Below, piece by piece: positions 12,944-24,300 of a stretch of 64,000 nucleotides of DNA. The notes beneath the pieces are model-generated. The model was not told where the DNA came from. It searched no databases and saw nothing but the letters and a program-made list of their open reading frames with translations. The DNA comes from Curvibacter cyanobacteriorum. GTDB lineage: Bacteria > Pseudomonadota > Gammaproteobacteria > Burkholderiales > Burkholderiaceae_C. Numbering within the stretch: position 1 is the first letter of the stretch; every line of letters starts with the position of its first letter. A program made the translations under genes and the position numbers. Location: assembly GCF_028649475.1 (NCBI RefSeq), contig NZ_JAQSIP010000006.1:186001-250000 (forward strand). The letters are read 5' to 3'.

Positions 12944-14251
12944 TCAGGCCCGCTCAAAGGCCAGCTGACCACCCACCACGGTGTAGCGCACCTGGCCGGG
13001 CATGGCGCTGCCGCTGAGCTCGTAGGCAAACGGCGTGTGCTTGCCCTGGCTGCGCAGCGCCTGGGGCGTGACCTGCCAGGTGGCGCTCGGATCGAACAGG
13101 CACAGGTCGGCCACGCCACCTTCAACGATCTGGCCGATGCTGGCCTGCAGCGTGCCCAGCGCCGAGCCCAGCACCCGGGCCGGCTCGCGCGTCAGCACCG
13201 CCAGCGCGCGCGGCAGGCCGGCGCCGGTTTCCTCGCCCCACTTGAGGGCCAGGCTCAGCAGCAGCTCAAAGCCAGTGGCGCCAGGTTCGCTCTCGGCGAA
13301 CGGCAGGGTCTTGGCGTCCTCGTCGACCGGGTTGTGGTCGGACACCAGGGCGTCGATGGTGCCGTCCTTGAGCGCTTCGCGCAGGGCCTCGCGGTCGCGC
13401 TGCTGACGCAGCGGCGGGGTCAGGCGCGCACGGCTGTCAAAGAAGCCGATGTCGGCGTCGATCAGGTGCAGCGAGTTGATGCTGACGTCACAGCTCACGG
13501 CCAGGCCTTCGGCCTTGGCCTGGCGCACCAGGGCCACGCCCGCAGCGCTGCTCAGGCGGCACAGGTGGACGCGCGCGCCGGTGCTGCGCTGCAGTTCAAA
13601 AATGGTGTGCAGCGCAATGGTTTCGGCCGCCACCGGCACACCGCTCAGGCCCAGGCGCGTGGCCAGCGGGCCGCTGGCGGCCACGCCCTTGCCCAGGTAC
13701 AACTCCTGGGGGCGCAGCCACACGGTGTAGCCAAAAGTGCTGGCGTATTGCAGGGCGCGCTGCAGCACCTGGGTGCTGACCAGGGGCACTTCGGCCTGGC
13801 CAAAGCCCACGCAACCGGCCTCGGTCAGCTCGGCCATTTCGGTCAGCACCTCGCCCGCCAGGTTGCGCGTCAGGGCGCCCAGGGGGAACAGGCGCGACTG
13901 GTGCAGCTTCTCGGCGCGGAACTTGAGCATCTCGACCAGGCCGGGCTCGTCGAGCACGGGGTCGGTGTCGGGCAGGCAGACCACGCTGGTCACGCCGCCA
14001 GCCACCGCCGCGGCCATCTCGGACTCCAGCATGCCTTCGTGTTCGTGGCCCGGTTCGCGCAGCCGCGCGGCCAGGTCCACCAGGCCGGGGGCCACCACCA
14101 GGCCACGGGCGTCGATGACGCGCTGCGGCGTGAATTCGCCGCGCACCGGGCCAATCGACACAATGCGGCCCGCGGCCACGGCCACATCGGCCACCTCATC
14201 GCGGCCCGAGCTCGGGTCCAGCACGCGTCCGTTCGTGATCAGTAAGTTCAT
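12944..14251 (-). CDS. Dihydroorotase-like protein, non-catalytic (PyrC')
   Basis: A 435-residue protein with the amidohydrolase fold of type I dihydroorotase. The metal-binding HxH of the first strand is lost: where active enzymes read DxHxHxREPG, this reads DLAARLREPG, with Ala61 and Arg63 in place of both histidines. The later HxCHxS-type histidine is also replaced (HLCRLSS). The Asp of the SDHNP motif remains. Such PyrC' (also called PyrX) polypeptides are known from Pseudomonas, where they hold the aspartate transcarbamoylase dodecamer together without activity. It lies 19 bases downstream of pyrB, which fits that structural role. A functional pyrC should exist elsewhere in the genome. 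Confidence 0.88.
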   Translation of the reverse strand: MNLLITNGRVLDPSSGRDEVADVAVAAGRIVSIGPVRGEFTPQRVIDARGLVVAPGLVDLAARLREPGHEHEGMLESEMAAAVAGGVTSVVCLPDTDPVLDEPGLVEMLKFRAEKLHQSRLFPLGALTRNLAGEVLTEMAELTEAGCVGFGQAEVPLVSTQVLQRALQYASTFGYTVWLRPQELYLGKGVAASGPLATRLGLSGVPVAAETIALHTIFELQRSTGARVHLCRLSSAAGVALVRQAKAEGLAVSCDVSINSLHLIDADIGFFDSRARLTPPLRQQRDREALREALKDGTIDALVSDHNPVDEDAKTLPFAESEPGATGFELLLSLALKWGEETGAGLPRALAVLTREPARVLGSALGTLQASIGQIVEGGVADLCLFDPSATWQVTPQALRSQGKHTPFAYELSGSAMPGQVRYTVVGGQLAFERA

Positions 14252-14270
14252 GGGGTGTTTGCTCCTGTGC

Positions 14271-15233
14271 TCAGGCTTCGTTGCCGGCGACGATGCTCAT
14301 CACGGCCATGCGGACCGCGATGCCGAAGGTGACCTGAGGCAGGATCACCGACTGCTTGCCATCGACCACGGCGGAGTCGATCTCGACACCCCGGTTGATC
14401 GGGCCCGGGTGCATGACGATGGCGTCGGGCTTGGCCAGTTGCAGCTTTTCTTCGGTCAGGCCGAAGCTCTTGAAAAACTCTTGGCTCGAAGGCAGCAGCG
14501 CGCCGCTCATGCGTTCGTTCTGCAGGCGCAGCATGATCACCACGTCGCAGTCCTTGATGCCTTCTTCGAGGGTGTGGAAGACCTTCACGCCCATCTGGGC
14601 CATGTCGCTGGGCACCAGGGTCTTGGGGCCCACCACGCGCACCTCGGCACAGCCCAGGGTGGTCAGACCGTGGATGTCGGAACGCGCCACGCGCGAATGC
14701 AGCACGTCACCGACGATGGCCACCGTCAGGTTGGAGAAGTCCTTCTTGTAGTGCCGGATGGTGTACATGTCCAGCAGGCCTTGCGTGGGGTGCGCATGGC
14801 GACCGTCACCGGCGTTGATCACGTGCACATGGGGCGCCACGTGCTGGGCGATCAGGTAGGGCGCGCCCGACTCGCTGTGGCGCACCACGAACAAATCGGC
14901 CGCCATGGCCGACAGGTTGGCGATGGTGTCCAGCAGCGACTCGCCCTTGGAGGCCGAGGAGCGTGCGATGTCCAGGTTCAGCACGTCCGCCGACAGGCGC
15001 TTGGCCGCGATCTCAAAGGTGGTGCGGGTGCGCGTGCTGTTCTCGAAGAACAGGTTGAACACGCTCTTGCCGCGCAGCAAAGGCACCTTCTTGACCTCGC
15101 GGTCGTTGACGCTGACGAAGTTGGCCGCCGTGTCCAGGATGTGGGTGACGATGTCCTTGGGCAGGCCTTCGATGGAGAGCAGGTGGATCAGCTCGCCGTT
15201 TTTATTGAGTTGTGGGTTTCGTTTGTAGAGCAT
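14271..15233 (-). CDS. pyrB: Aspartate carbamoyltransferase catalytic subunit
   Basis: A 320-residue enzyme joining carbamoyl phosphate and aspartate, the first committed step of pyrimidine synthesis. Motifs are the carbamoyl-phosphate loop STRTRTTFE near residue 60, [12 protein letters not shown] near 135, and [12 protein letters not shown] near 270. The start at 15233 ([10 protein letters not shown]) matches the family N-terminus; the open extension upstream runs into the pyrR end and is not family-like. It sits between pyrR and pyrC', the usual betaproteobacterial order. No regulatory-chain gene (pyrI) is present, as expected for the PyrB-PyrC' class. Confidence 0.95.
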   Translation of the reverse strand: MLYKRNPQLNKNGELIHLLSIEGLPKDIVTHILDTAANFVSVNDREVKKVPLLRGKSVFNLFFENSTRTRTTFEIAAKRLSADVLNLDIARSSASKGESLLDTIANLSAMAADLFVVRHSESGAPYLIAQHVAPHVHVINAGDGRHAHPTQGLLDMYTIRHYKKDFSNLTVAIVGDVLHSRVARSDIHGLTTLGCAEVRVVGPKTLVPSDMAQMGVKVFHTLEEGIKDCDVVIMLRLQNERMSGALLPSSQEFFKSFGLTEEKLQLAKPDAIVMHPGPINRGVEIDSAVVDGKQSVILPQVTFGIAVRMAVMSIVAGNEA

Positions 15234-15264
15234 GGCGGTTCCCAGGGTCAGGACAGACGGCGGT

Positions 15265-15777
15265 TCAGGCGGCGGCTTCGACGTGGAAGCGGAAGACCCC
15301 GGCGTCATCGCGCGCCAGGGCCAGTTGGCTGCCCGCCGGCAGGGCCACGCGGGCGGCGGCGAAGTCCGCCTGGATCGGCAGCTGACGCCCGCCGCGGTCC
15401 ACCAGCACGGCCAGGCGCACCGAGGCCGGGCGGCCGTAATCGAACAGCTCGTTGATCACGGCACGCAGCGTGCGACCGGTGTAGAGCACATCGTCGAGCA
15501 ACAAGATGTCAGCCCCGTTAACGTCAAACGGCAGCTGGGTCTGGCCGGCCGAACTCAGGCCGCGCTGGGCAAAGTCATCGCGGTGCAGGGCCGACGAGAT
15601 GACCCCGGGCTTGCCTGCCAGGCCCAGGTCTTTTTGCAGCCGCTCGACCAGCCAGGCACCGCCCGAGGTGATGCCCACCAGGCGGGTTTCAGGGCCCATC
15701 AGGGAACGGACACCGCGCAGCAACTCGCGGTACAGTGCTTCGGCATCGAGCACCAGGCTTCCGGTTGGCGAACTCAA
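15265..15777 (-). CDS. pyrR: PyrR, pyr regulator / uracil phosphoribosyltransferase
   Basis: A 170-residue phosphoribosyltransferase-fold protein. The PRPP loop [16 protein letters not shown] is intact, so UMP synthesis from uracil and PRPP is possible. In Gram-positives PyrR is also an RNA-binding attenuator; whether it regulates here is unknown. The only plausible start is a TTG at 15777 that overlaps the ruvX stop (TTGA), and there is no internal Met before conserved sequence begins. Tight overlap with ruvX suggests translational coupling. Confidence 0.9.
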   Translation of the reverse strand: MSSPTGSLVLDAEALYRELLRGVRSLMGPETRLVGITSGGAWLVERLQKDLGLAGKPGVISSALHRDDFAQRGLSSAGQTQLPFDVNGADILLLDDVLYTGRTLRAVINELFDYGRPASVRLAVLVDRGGRQLPIQADFAAARVALPAGSQLALARDDAGVFRFHVEAAA

Positions 15778-16199
15778 GGCAGACTCCTCAAAAACTGTTC
15801 AAGAATGATGCACGCCGAGGCCGCGTCGGCGTCGCGCGCGCCCAGGGCATGGGCTTCGGTGGTGCTGTAACGCTCATCCACCTCGTACACGGTGAGGCCA
15901 AAACGGCCGTTCAGCTGACGCGCGAAACGGCGCGCCTTGCGGGTGTTGTCGTGCTCGGCGCCGTCGGGGTGAAAGGGCACCCCCACCACCAGCGCGTCGG
16001 GCTGCCATTCGCGGATGCGCGCCGCGATCGCCTCGAAGCGGCGGTCGCCCTCGATGGCAATGGTGGGCTGCGGCGTGGCCGAGCGGGTGAAGCGGTTGCC
16101 CACCGCGACGCCGGTGCGTTTGACACCAAAATCAAAAGCCAGAAACGATTGGAACTGGGCAGGAACCACCGGCACGGGCAGGCCGTCGGCAGCGCTCAT
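15774..16199 (-). CDS. ruvX: Putative pre-16S rRNA nuclease / Holliday junction resolvase homolog
   Basis: A 141-residue YqgF/RuvX-family protein with an RNase H-like fold. The N-terminal strand FLAFDFGVKRTGVAVG carries the first acidic residue, VVGVPFHPDG the second, and VDERYSTTEA the third, so the catalytic set looks intact. The family is linked to 16S rRNA 5' end maturation and to anti-termination. Its start overlaps the yqgE stop (ATGA) and its stop overlaps the pyrR start. Confidence 0.93.
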   Translation of the reverse strand: MSAADGLPVPVVPAQFQSFLAFDFGVKRTGVAVGNRFTRSATPQPTIAIEGDRRFEAIAARIREWQPDALVVGVPFHPDGAEHDNTRKARRFARQLNGRFGLTVYEVDERYSTTEAHALGARDADAASACIILEQFLRSLP

Positions 16200-16795
16200 G
16201 CGTGCCCCGCTTCGGGCGACAGCATCCAGCTTTGCAGGCCCAGCAGGGCCAGCGCCTGGTCGTAGCGCTCGTGGATCGGGGTCTCGAAGATCAGGCGGCT
16301 GTCGGCATCCACCGTGAGCCAGCTGTTTTCGGCCAGTTCAGACTCGAGTTGGCCACCGCCCCAGGACGAATAGCCCAGGGTGACGATGACACGGCGCGGG
16401 CCCGCGCCGGTGGACAGGGCTTCCAGCACATCGCGCGAGGTGGTCATCTCCAGGCCACCGGGAATGACCATGGTCGAGGCGTAGGCCGACTGGTCCCCGT
16501 CGGGGGTCCCGGCCACCATGGCGTCGTGCAGCACGAAACCGCGCTCGGTCTGCACCGGGCCGCCATGCAGCACGGGGGCGTCGCTGAGGTCGGTGCGACG
16601 CAGGGAAAGATCAACCTTGTCGAACAAGGCCTTCAGGCTGATGTCACTTGGCTTGTTGATGATGAGGCCCAGAGCACCACGTTCGCTGTGCTCGCACAGG
16701 TAAACCACGCTGCGCGCAAAAGCCTCATCCTCCAGCCCGGGCATGGCGATCAGGAAATGATTCGTCAGGTTGATGGGGGCAGAATCAGAGGGCAT
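16196..16795 (-). CDS. yqgE: YqgE/AlgH family protein (UPF0301)
   Basis: A 199-residue cytosolic protein of the UPF0301 family, function unclear. The conserved N-terminus NHFLIAMPGLEDEAFARSVV and the motifs LGLIINKP, VLHGGPV and GYSSWGGGQLESE are all visible. The yqgE-ruvX pair with ATGA overlap is widespread in proteobacteria. It is the first gene of the run that continues into the pyr genes. The gap to the divergent photolyase is only about 20 bases, so the promoters of the two genes must overlap or lie within coding sequence. Confidence 0.93.
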   Translation of the reverse strand: MPSDSAPINLTNHFLIAMPGLEDEAFARSVVYLCEHSERGALGLIINKPSDISLKALFDKVDLSLRRTDLSDAPVLHGGPVQTERGFVLHDAMVAGTPDGDQSAYASTMVIPGGLEMTTSRDVLEALSTGAGPRRVIVTLGYSSWGGGQLESELAENSWLTVDADSRLIFETPIHERYDQALALLGLQSWMLSPEAGHA

Positions 16796-16816
16796 CCCTC
16801 GATTTTAACGGCCCCT

Positions 16817-18286
16817 ATGCCCAAGCCTTACCACTCTGGTCTTTTCTGGTTCCGCCGCGACCTGCGCGCGCACGACAACGCCGGCCTGCACCAGGCCCTG
16901 AGCGAATGCGAACAGGTGCACTGCGTCTTTGTGCTGGACCGCGACATCCTGGACCCCCTGCCCCGGCAGGACCGGCGCGTGGAATTCATCGTGCGCAGCC
17001 TGGTGGAGCTGGACGCCGAGCTGCGCGAACTGGCCCAGCGCCCCGGCGTGGGCCTGCGGGTCGAGCACGCGCGCGCGGTCGAGGCCGTGCCCGCCCTGGC
17101 CCAACGCCTGGGCGTGCAGGCGGTGTTCTGCAACCACGACGACGAGCCCGCTGCGCTGGACCGCGACGCCCAGGTGCGCAGCACCCTGGCCCGCCAGGGC
17201 CAGGCCTTTCACACGCGCAAAGACCATGTGATCTTCGAGCGCCAGGAGGTGCTGACCCAGTCGGGCACGGTGTATGGCGTTTTCACGCCTTACAAGAACG
17301 CCTGGCTCAAAAAGCTGACGCCCTTCTACCTCCGGCCCTACCCGGTGGCGCGCCATGCCTCGGCCCTGGCGGAGGGGCCCGAGGGGGCCCCACCCCCCGT
17401 GCCCAGCCTGGCGGACATCGGGTTTGAGCCCAGCAACCTGCAGGCCCTGCGCCTGCCCACCGGCCGCAGTGGCGCCCAGGCGCTGCTGGCCGACTTCCTG
17501 CCCCGGCTGCCTCAGTATGGGCAGGCGCGCGATTTTCCGGCCATCAAGGGGCCCAGCTACCTCAGCGTGCACCTGCGCTTTGGCACGGTGTCGATCCGCC
17601 AGCTCGCCGGGCTGGCCCACGAGCGCGCCCAACAGGGCTGCGCGGGCGCTGCCACCTGGTTGTCCGAGCTGATCTGGCGCGACTTCTATGTGCAGATCCT
17701 GGCCAACCACCCACGCGTGGTGACGCACAGCTTCAAGCCCGAGTACGACGCCATCGAATGGGAACAAGGCCCCGAGGCCGAAGCCCTGTTCCAGGCCTGG
17801 TGCGAGGGTCGCACCGGCTACCCGCTGGTGGATGCGGCCATGCTGCAGCTCAACCAGACCGGCTACATGCACAACCGCCTGCGCATGGTGGTGGCGAGCT
17901 TTTTGGTCAAGGACCTGGGCATCGACTGGCGCTGGGGCGAGCGCTACTTCGCGCTGTACCTCAATGACTTTGACCTGTCGGCCAACAACGGTGGCTGGCA
18001 ATGGGCCAGCTCCAGCGGCTGCGATGCCCAGCCGTATTTCCGCATCTTCAACCCGATCAGCCAGAGTGAGAAGTTCGACGCGGACGGCAAATTCATCCGC
18101 CGCTACCTGCCACAACTGGCCGCGCTGCCCAATGCCGACCTGCACGCGCCCTGGCTGGCCCGCCCGTTGACGCTGCAAGCCGCCGGGCTGCGCCTGGGCC
18201 AGGACTACCCCTTGCCCATCGTGCAGCACGATCAGGCCCGCGAGCGCACGCTGGCCCGCTACGCGGTGGTGAAGAAAAAAGACTGA
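16817..18286 (+). CDS. phrB: Deoxyribodipyrimidine photolyase (cryptochrome/photolyase family)
   Basis: A 489-residue flavoprotein that repairs UV-induced cyclobutane pyrimidine dimers with blue light. The N-terminal antenna domain begins LFWFRRDLRAHDN. The C-terminal FAD domain has SELIWRDFYVQIL, GRTGYPLVDAAM, TGYMHNRLRM, FDLSANNGGWQW and the end motif RIFNPISQSEKFD, all typical of class I CPD photolyases. I start at the ATG at 16817 (MPKPYHSG); the frame is open upstream but lies antisense to yqgE. No regulatory site is evident. Confidence 0.93.
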   Translation: MPKPYHSGLFWFRRDLRAHDNAGLHQALSECEQVHCVFVLDRDILDPLPRQDRRVEFIVRSLVELDAELRELAQRPGVGLRVEHARAVEAVPALAQRLGVQAVFCNHDDEPAALDRDAQVRSTLARQGQAFHTRKDHVIFERQEVLTQSGTVYGVFTPYKNAWLKKLTPFYLRPYPVARHASALAEGPEGAPPPVPSLADIGFEPSNLQALRLPTGRSGAQALLADFLPRLPQYGQARDFPAIKGPSYLSVHLRFGTVSIRQLAGLAHERAQQGCAGAATWLSELIWRDFYVQILANHPRVVTHSFKPEYDAIEWEQGPEAEALFQAWCEGRTGYPLVDAAMLQLNQTGYMHNRLRMVVASFLVKDLGIDWRWGERYFALYLNDFDLSANNGGWQWASSSGCDAQPYFRIFNPISQSEKFDADGKFIRRYLPQLAALPNADLHAPWLARPLTLQAAGLRLGQDYPLPIVQHDQARERTLARYAVVKKKD

Positions 18287-18343
18287 GGCCTGGCCAGGGC
18301 TCGGCCGGGGCTGGGCTGGACCCGCCCGGCCAGCGCCCGGCGC

Positions 18344-21300
18344 TCAGCCCTCGGTGGGGCCAGCGAGCTGAGGCTCGGGCAGCCCGGAGCCGCCAGCAGC
18401 CGCCTCCAAGCCAGGCGCTGCGGGTGCCTGTTCTTGTGCATCTTCTGCTGCGTCTGGCGTGTCCGGTCCATCCTGTGCCGCCTGCGCGGCATAGCGCCGC
18501 ACCAGGCTCAGCAGTTCTTCTTCGGAGTACGGCTTGCCCAGGTAGTGGTTGACGCCCAGCTCCAGCGCGTGTTCGCGGTGCTTGGCGGCGATGCGCGAGG
18601 TGATCATGACAATCGGCAGGTCACGGAACGCAGCGTCGTGGCGGATGTTGCGGGTCAGGTCAAAGCCGTCCATGCGCGGCATCTCGATGTCCGACAGCAC
18701 CACCACGGGACGCTCTTCCTGCAGGCGCTCCAGCGCTTGCAGGCCGTCCGACGCCAGGGCCACGCGGTAGCCTTCGCGCTGCAGCAGGCGCTGGGTGACG
18801 CGGCGCACCGTGATCGAGTCGTCGACCACCAGCACCAGCGGCACCTGGGCCAGCGTGGCCGCCACGCGCTCCAGGGGCACGGCCGGGGCCGCGGCCTGGC
18901 CGTCCGACGGCGCCAGTCCGAGGCCGGGGGTCTGGGCCGCCTGGGCCAGGCGCAGTGCTTCGGCGCAGCGCCGAATCTGGTCGCCGTACACCGTGGCCAA
19001 GGCCACCGGGTTGTAGATCATCACCACCGCGCCCGAGGCCAGCACCGACATGCCAGCCAAGCCCGGCAAGCGGGCCAGTTGCGGGCCCAGGTTCTTGACC
19101 ACCACTTCCTGATTGCCCAGCACTTCGTCGACGTGCACCGCGATGCGCTGCGCCGCGCTGCGGAAGATCACCACCGGGCGCGTGCGCGCGGCGGGTTCGG
19201 CGGCCGAAGGCGGCATCTGCAAGAGCGCGCTGGCACCAAAGAACGGCACCCACTCGACGCCCAGGTCAAACTGGCCCGACTGGTAGGACGCGTCCAGCTC
19301 CGAGGCGCCCACGCGGCGCACGATCTCGACCAGGCTGGCCGGCACACCGACCGTGACCTGGCCACAGCGCAGCATGACCACCTGGGTCACCGCGGTGGTC
19401 AGCGGCAGCACCAGCTTGAACTGGCTGCCTTCACCGGCACGGGTGTGGGTTTCGATGCGGCCGCCCAAGGCGTTGACCTCGGTGCGCACCACGTCCATGC
19501 CAATGCCGCGGCCGGCCAGTTCGGTGACTTCGGTCACCGTGGTGAAGCCCGGGGTGAAGATCAGCTGGGCGGCGTCCTCGTCGGACATCGCCTGCCCCGG
19601 CGACAGCAGGCCTTGCGACTCGGCCCGGGCGCGGATGCGCGCCAGGTTCAGGCCCGCACCGTCGTCGGCGAACTCGACCGACACGTCGTTGCCGCTCTGC
19701 GACACCGCGATCGTGATGTGGCCTGCGGTTGGCTTGCCGGCGGCCGCGCGCTGCTCGGGCGACTCCACGCCGTGGGCCACCGCGTTGCGCAACAGGTGCT
19801 CAAAGGCCGGGGTCATGCGGTCGAGCACGCCCCGGTCCATCTCGATGCTGCCGCCGGTGATGTCGAGCTTGATCTGCTTGCCGGTTTCCTTGGCCGACTG
19901 GCGCGCGATGGCGTACAGCCGTTCGGACACCCCGTCGAACTCCACCATGCGGGTGCGCAGCAGGTCCCGCTGCAGCTCGCGCGCCTGGCGGGCCTGGGCG
20001 ATCAGTTCGTCTTCGGTGCCTTCCACCGTGCGCTGCAGGTTGCGCTGCACGGTGGCCACGTCGTTGACCGACTCGGCCATCATGCGGGTGAGCTCCTGCA
20101 CACGCGTGAAGCGGTCGAACTCCAGCGGGTCAAAGCCCGCGGCGCTGTCTTTGGCCAGGGCCAGGCGCGACTGCATCTGCGACTCGGCCTGCACCTCGAT
20201 GTCGCGCAGTTGCTGGCGCAACCGGTCCAGGTTGCCCGTCAGCTCGGACAGGGAACCGCGCAACTGGCCCATGCGGGCCTCCAGGCGCGACCGAGAAATC
20301 ATCACCTCGCCGGCCTGGTTGACCAGGCGGTCGAGCAGCTGCGACCGCACCCGCACCGACTGGCCCGACAGGGCCTTGGCGGGCAGCAACTGCACGGTCG
20401 GCGGGAAATGCAGCACCGGGGTCGCCGGCGCGGCCTCGGCCATGGCGTCGCGGCCATCGGCATCGGACGGGCTGTCCGACGGCGCCTCCTCGGGCACGCG
20501 GGCTGCCGCGTCGGCGGCCTGCTGGCTGAAGCCACGCAGGGCGTCAAAGCTGGCCTGCATGGCATCGAAGCGCGCCATCAGGCCGTCCAGCGCGGCGGCA
20601 TCGGCACCGTCGTCGCCCAGGCCCTCGATCAGCGACTCCATGCGGTGGGCCATGTCGCCCAGCCGCAGGGCCCCCGCGAGGCGGGCGCTGCCCTTGAGCG
20701 TGTGCAACAGGCGCAGCACCTCGGGGCGTTCGCTGTCCCCGTGGCCGCCGCTTTGCCAGCGGCGCAGGCTGGCGCCCAGGCGGGGCAGCAACTCCAGGGC
20801 CTCTTCTTCAAAGATCGGGAACAGGTCGGGGTCGATCACGTCGACCGCGTCGATGTCGTCCTCCAACTCGGCCCGGGGCGCCGCCGCCGGGGCCGTGGCA
20901 AGGGCCGTGTCCGGGTTGGGCCGCTCGGGCGACAGGGCTTGCTGAAGCAGCGCGTCGGTTGCCGTGGCATCGGCTGCTTCGGCATCGGCTGCTACGGCCA
21001 CGGCATCGGCATCGCGCTCCGAAACCGGCCCCTCATCGGCGAAGTCGGCCAGCGACGCGGCGGCGTCCAATGGTTCGGTGAGTGCTGCGTCTGTTTCGGC
21101 GTCAGCGTCAGCGTCGGCGTCCGTGCCCCTGTCCGTGTCGGAGCCCGCTTCGGCGTCGTCGAAGGCGGCCGTGAGCGCCTCACCCGCAGCCGGCGGGGCC
21201 ACATCGGCCTCGGGCAGGTCCCACGGCGCCAGCGATGGCGGCTCGGCCAGCGAGGCGGGTTCAGCGTCGCCCGGGGTCAACGCGTCGCCGAGGTCGGAAG

Positions 21301-24300
21301 CCGCGTCGGCCAACCGCTCGGACGCCAGGTCCGAATCGGGCTCGGGCCATGCCTCCGGATCCACCGCATGCTCAGGCGCCAGCGCGGACAAGGCGTCGGG
21401 CGTGGTCAACGCCGGCGGCGCTTCTGCCAAGGCCTCGAAAGCGGGCTCATTGGAGGCTGGGGCTTCGAGGCGGTCCGACAGGTCCGCCAGGTCGAGCCCG
21501 TCGACCGACAGGTCTTCCGCGGACAAGGGCTGCGCCAGCGGCTCGTCGAGCAGATCGGGTTCGGGCGCCACCGTGGCATCGGACTCGGTGGCCAGGATGT
21601 CCAGCAGGGCCTGCACCACGTCGGGCTGCGGCTCCTTGAGGAAGCCGGCGGCAAATTGGTGCAACAGGCGCCGGATCTCATCGGCCGCGTCGACAAAGGC
21701 CTCGGCCTGTTGGGCCCGGCCCTGGCTTTGCAGCTGCACATGCTGCAGCGCGTGTTCCAGCGTGCGGGCCAACGAGGACAAGGACATGAAGCCCACCGTG
21801 GCCGAACTGCCGGCCAGCGAGTGCGCGTAGGTGATGGCGTTGTCGGGCACGGGCTCGTGCAGCTCCAGCGCCCATTCGCCGAGCGTGGTCTGCAGGCGGC
21901 GCGACCACTCGTCCGCCTCGTTGAGGTAGACGTTGTAGAGCGGGATGCTGAGCCGCAAGTCGCCAATCACCTTGATCGATTCGTTGGCGATGGCTTCGGC
22001 GAACACGGTGTCCGGGCCACTGCCGGGCTCGACTTCCGCGCCGTCGTCCAAGGCCTCGGCCTCGGCCGACTCCGGTGTCAGCTCGGGTGTCGGCTCGGCT
22101 GCTGGCGTCGCTGTGGCCGCTGGGGCAGCGACGGGCCCGGGCGCCAGGCCCGCGAACGGCGTGGGTTCCAGGCGCAGGTCAAAGTCGAAAGGGGGCTCGC
22201 CGTCGGCCGCAGACGCTGTGTCGGGCGCAGGCTCGGCGGCGGACGCCAGCGCCGCTTCAGCGTCGTATAGCGCTTCGGTCGCTGCGTCGGCATCTGACAT
22301 GGGCGCTTGCGCCGCCTCGGGCTCGGCCTCAGGTTCGGGCTCGGCCAGCGGATCGGATGGCGCTTCGGGCGACGACAGCGTCAGGTCAGGCAGCTCGCCG
22401 GGCCAGGCGGCCGCCAGGGACGGCTCGAACTGACCAAAGTCCAGGTCCAGCCCATCGGGCAGCGGGGGCTCAATGGCGGCCTCCGAGGGGGGCGTGGCCG
22501 ACGCGTCCGCAGCGGCCTCGGCGGCGTCAAAGGACGCTGCGCTCGGCTCGGGCTCCACCGGGTTCAGCGCTTGCTCGAGCGCCTGTTCAATCGGGTCGAC
22601 GGCATCCGCCTCGGGGAGGCCCGCTTGCAACTCGGCCTCGAACTGGGCGAAATCAATGTCCTCGACGCGCAAGTCGGCGGGGTCGCCCCGGGCCTCGACG
22701 GCGTCGCCGGGCGCCTCATCGTCCAGGAAGGCCGTGGGTTCGAAGTCGGTTTGAAACTCATCGGCCAAGGGCGCAGGCGCGGCCACCTCGGGCAGGTCGA
22801 GGTGGAAGCCGTCGGGCAGCAGCGCGTCGCCGGCCTCCTCGGCCGAGGCCTCGGTCAAGGCGTCCAGCAGGGGGGCGGCCAGCGGCGCACTGGGGGCGGT
22901 TTGGCTGGGATCGGGCCCAAAGTCGAGGTTGAAGGCCGGCGCCTCAAAGTCGAGGTCAAGGCCGTCCGCGCTTGGCGTGGGTGCCGGAGCGCTGGCTGCG
23001 GCGCTGTCGGCGCCCTGCGGACCGGGGACCTCTTCGAGGTCGAAACCGGACAGGTCCAACGCGGGCAAATCCGCCAGCGGGTCGGCCACAGCGTCGGCTT
23101 GGGGCTCGGTCGCCGGGGCCAGGTCAGCCCACGGGGGTGCAGGCACATCGGTGGGCCCGGCGGTGGGCACATCGGTGGGCTCAGCGTCGGACAACAGCAG
23201 GCGGTCTTCCAGGCGCAGGGCGTCGGCCAGCTCGCGCAGGGGCTGGGCACGCCAGCCGTCGGCGCGGTGCGCGGCGATGTCGTCGGCCCACCGGGCCAGC
23301 TGCGACAGCGCGTGCGCGCCCACCTGCCGCAGCGCCGGGCTGGCGGGCTTTTGCTCGGCCAGCCAGGCGTTGAGGAGCTGCTCAAGGGCCCAGGCCGCCT
23401 CGCCAAACTCGGCCAGACCGACCATGCGCGAGCTGCCCTTCAGGGTGTGGAAGGCGCGGCGCAGCACGGTCTGCTCGGTCAGGTTGCCCGGGTCGTCGCC
23501 CAGGGCCTGCACGGCGGCGCGGCCGGTGGCCAGCACCTCACGGGCTTCTTCGAGGAAGACGTCGAGCAGATCGTCTTCTGCCAGGTCAGCGTCGGAGGCG
23601 GCGGATGCCGGCTCGGGCACGGCGGGCTGGGGCGCAGGCCAGGCGGGCGCCGTGCGCTCGTCCAGACCCGCCGAGGCCTCGAGGGCGGATTCGCGCGCCT
23701 CGACCGTGGGTTGGGCCGGGGCGGCTTCGAAGGCGGCCTGTGGCAAGGCGGCCTGGAAGTCGCTGGCCGGTGCCAGCGGCGCGGCGTCGGTGGACGCGAA
23801 GTCGTCGCTCGACGGGGCCTCGTTCGGGGCCCCGTACTGCTGGCGTTGCCGCCCACCGAGGAACTTGAGTTCGCCCGCGTCCTCGTCGTAGACGAACAGC
23901 TTGCGCGCCAGGCTGCGCTGGTAGCTCAGCATGTCGATCAAAAAGCCCAGAGCCCCCAGGCTGTTGCCCAGGCGCTCGAAGGTGCCGGCGCGCAGGGCGT
24001 CGTCGGTCACCTCGTCGACCATCAGGCGCTCCACGCTGTCGCGCATGCGCATGGTCGCGTGAGCGGCCTGGTCCAGGCCCAGCACCGAGAGCACGCCGCG
24101 CATCTGCGACAGCTTGGCCGGCACTTCGCTGAGCCCCTGGGCGTCGGTCGGTTGGCGGAAAAAGCCGTCAAGCGACTTCTCGACCTCGGTCAGGGTGGCG
24201 CGCAGTTCTTCGACCACGCTGCCCATGGTCTGGCGGTCGCTGACGCGGCGGTACAGCTCTTCCATCCACGGTTCCAGGGCGCCCACCTCCTGGCCACTCA

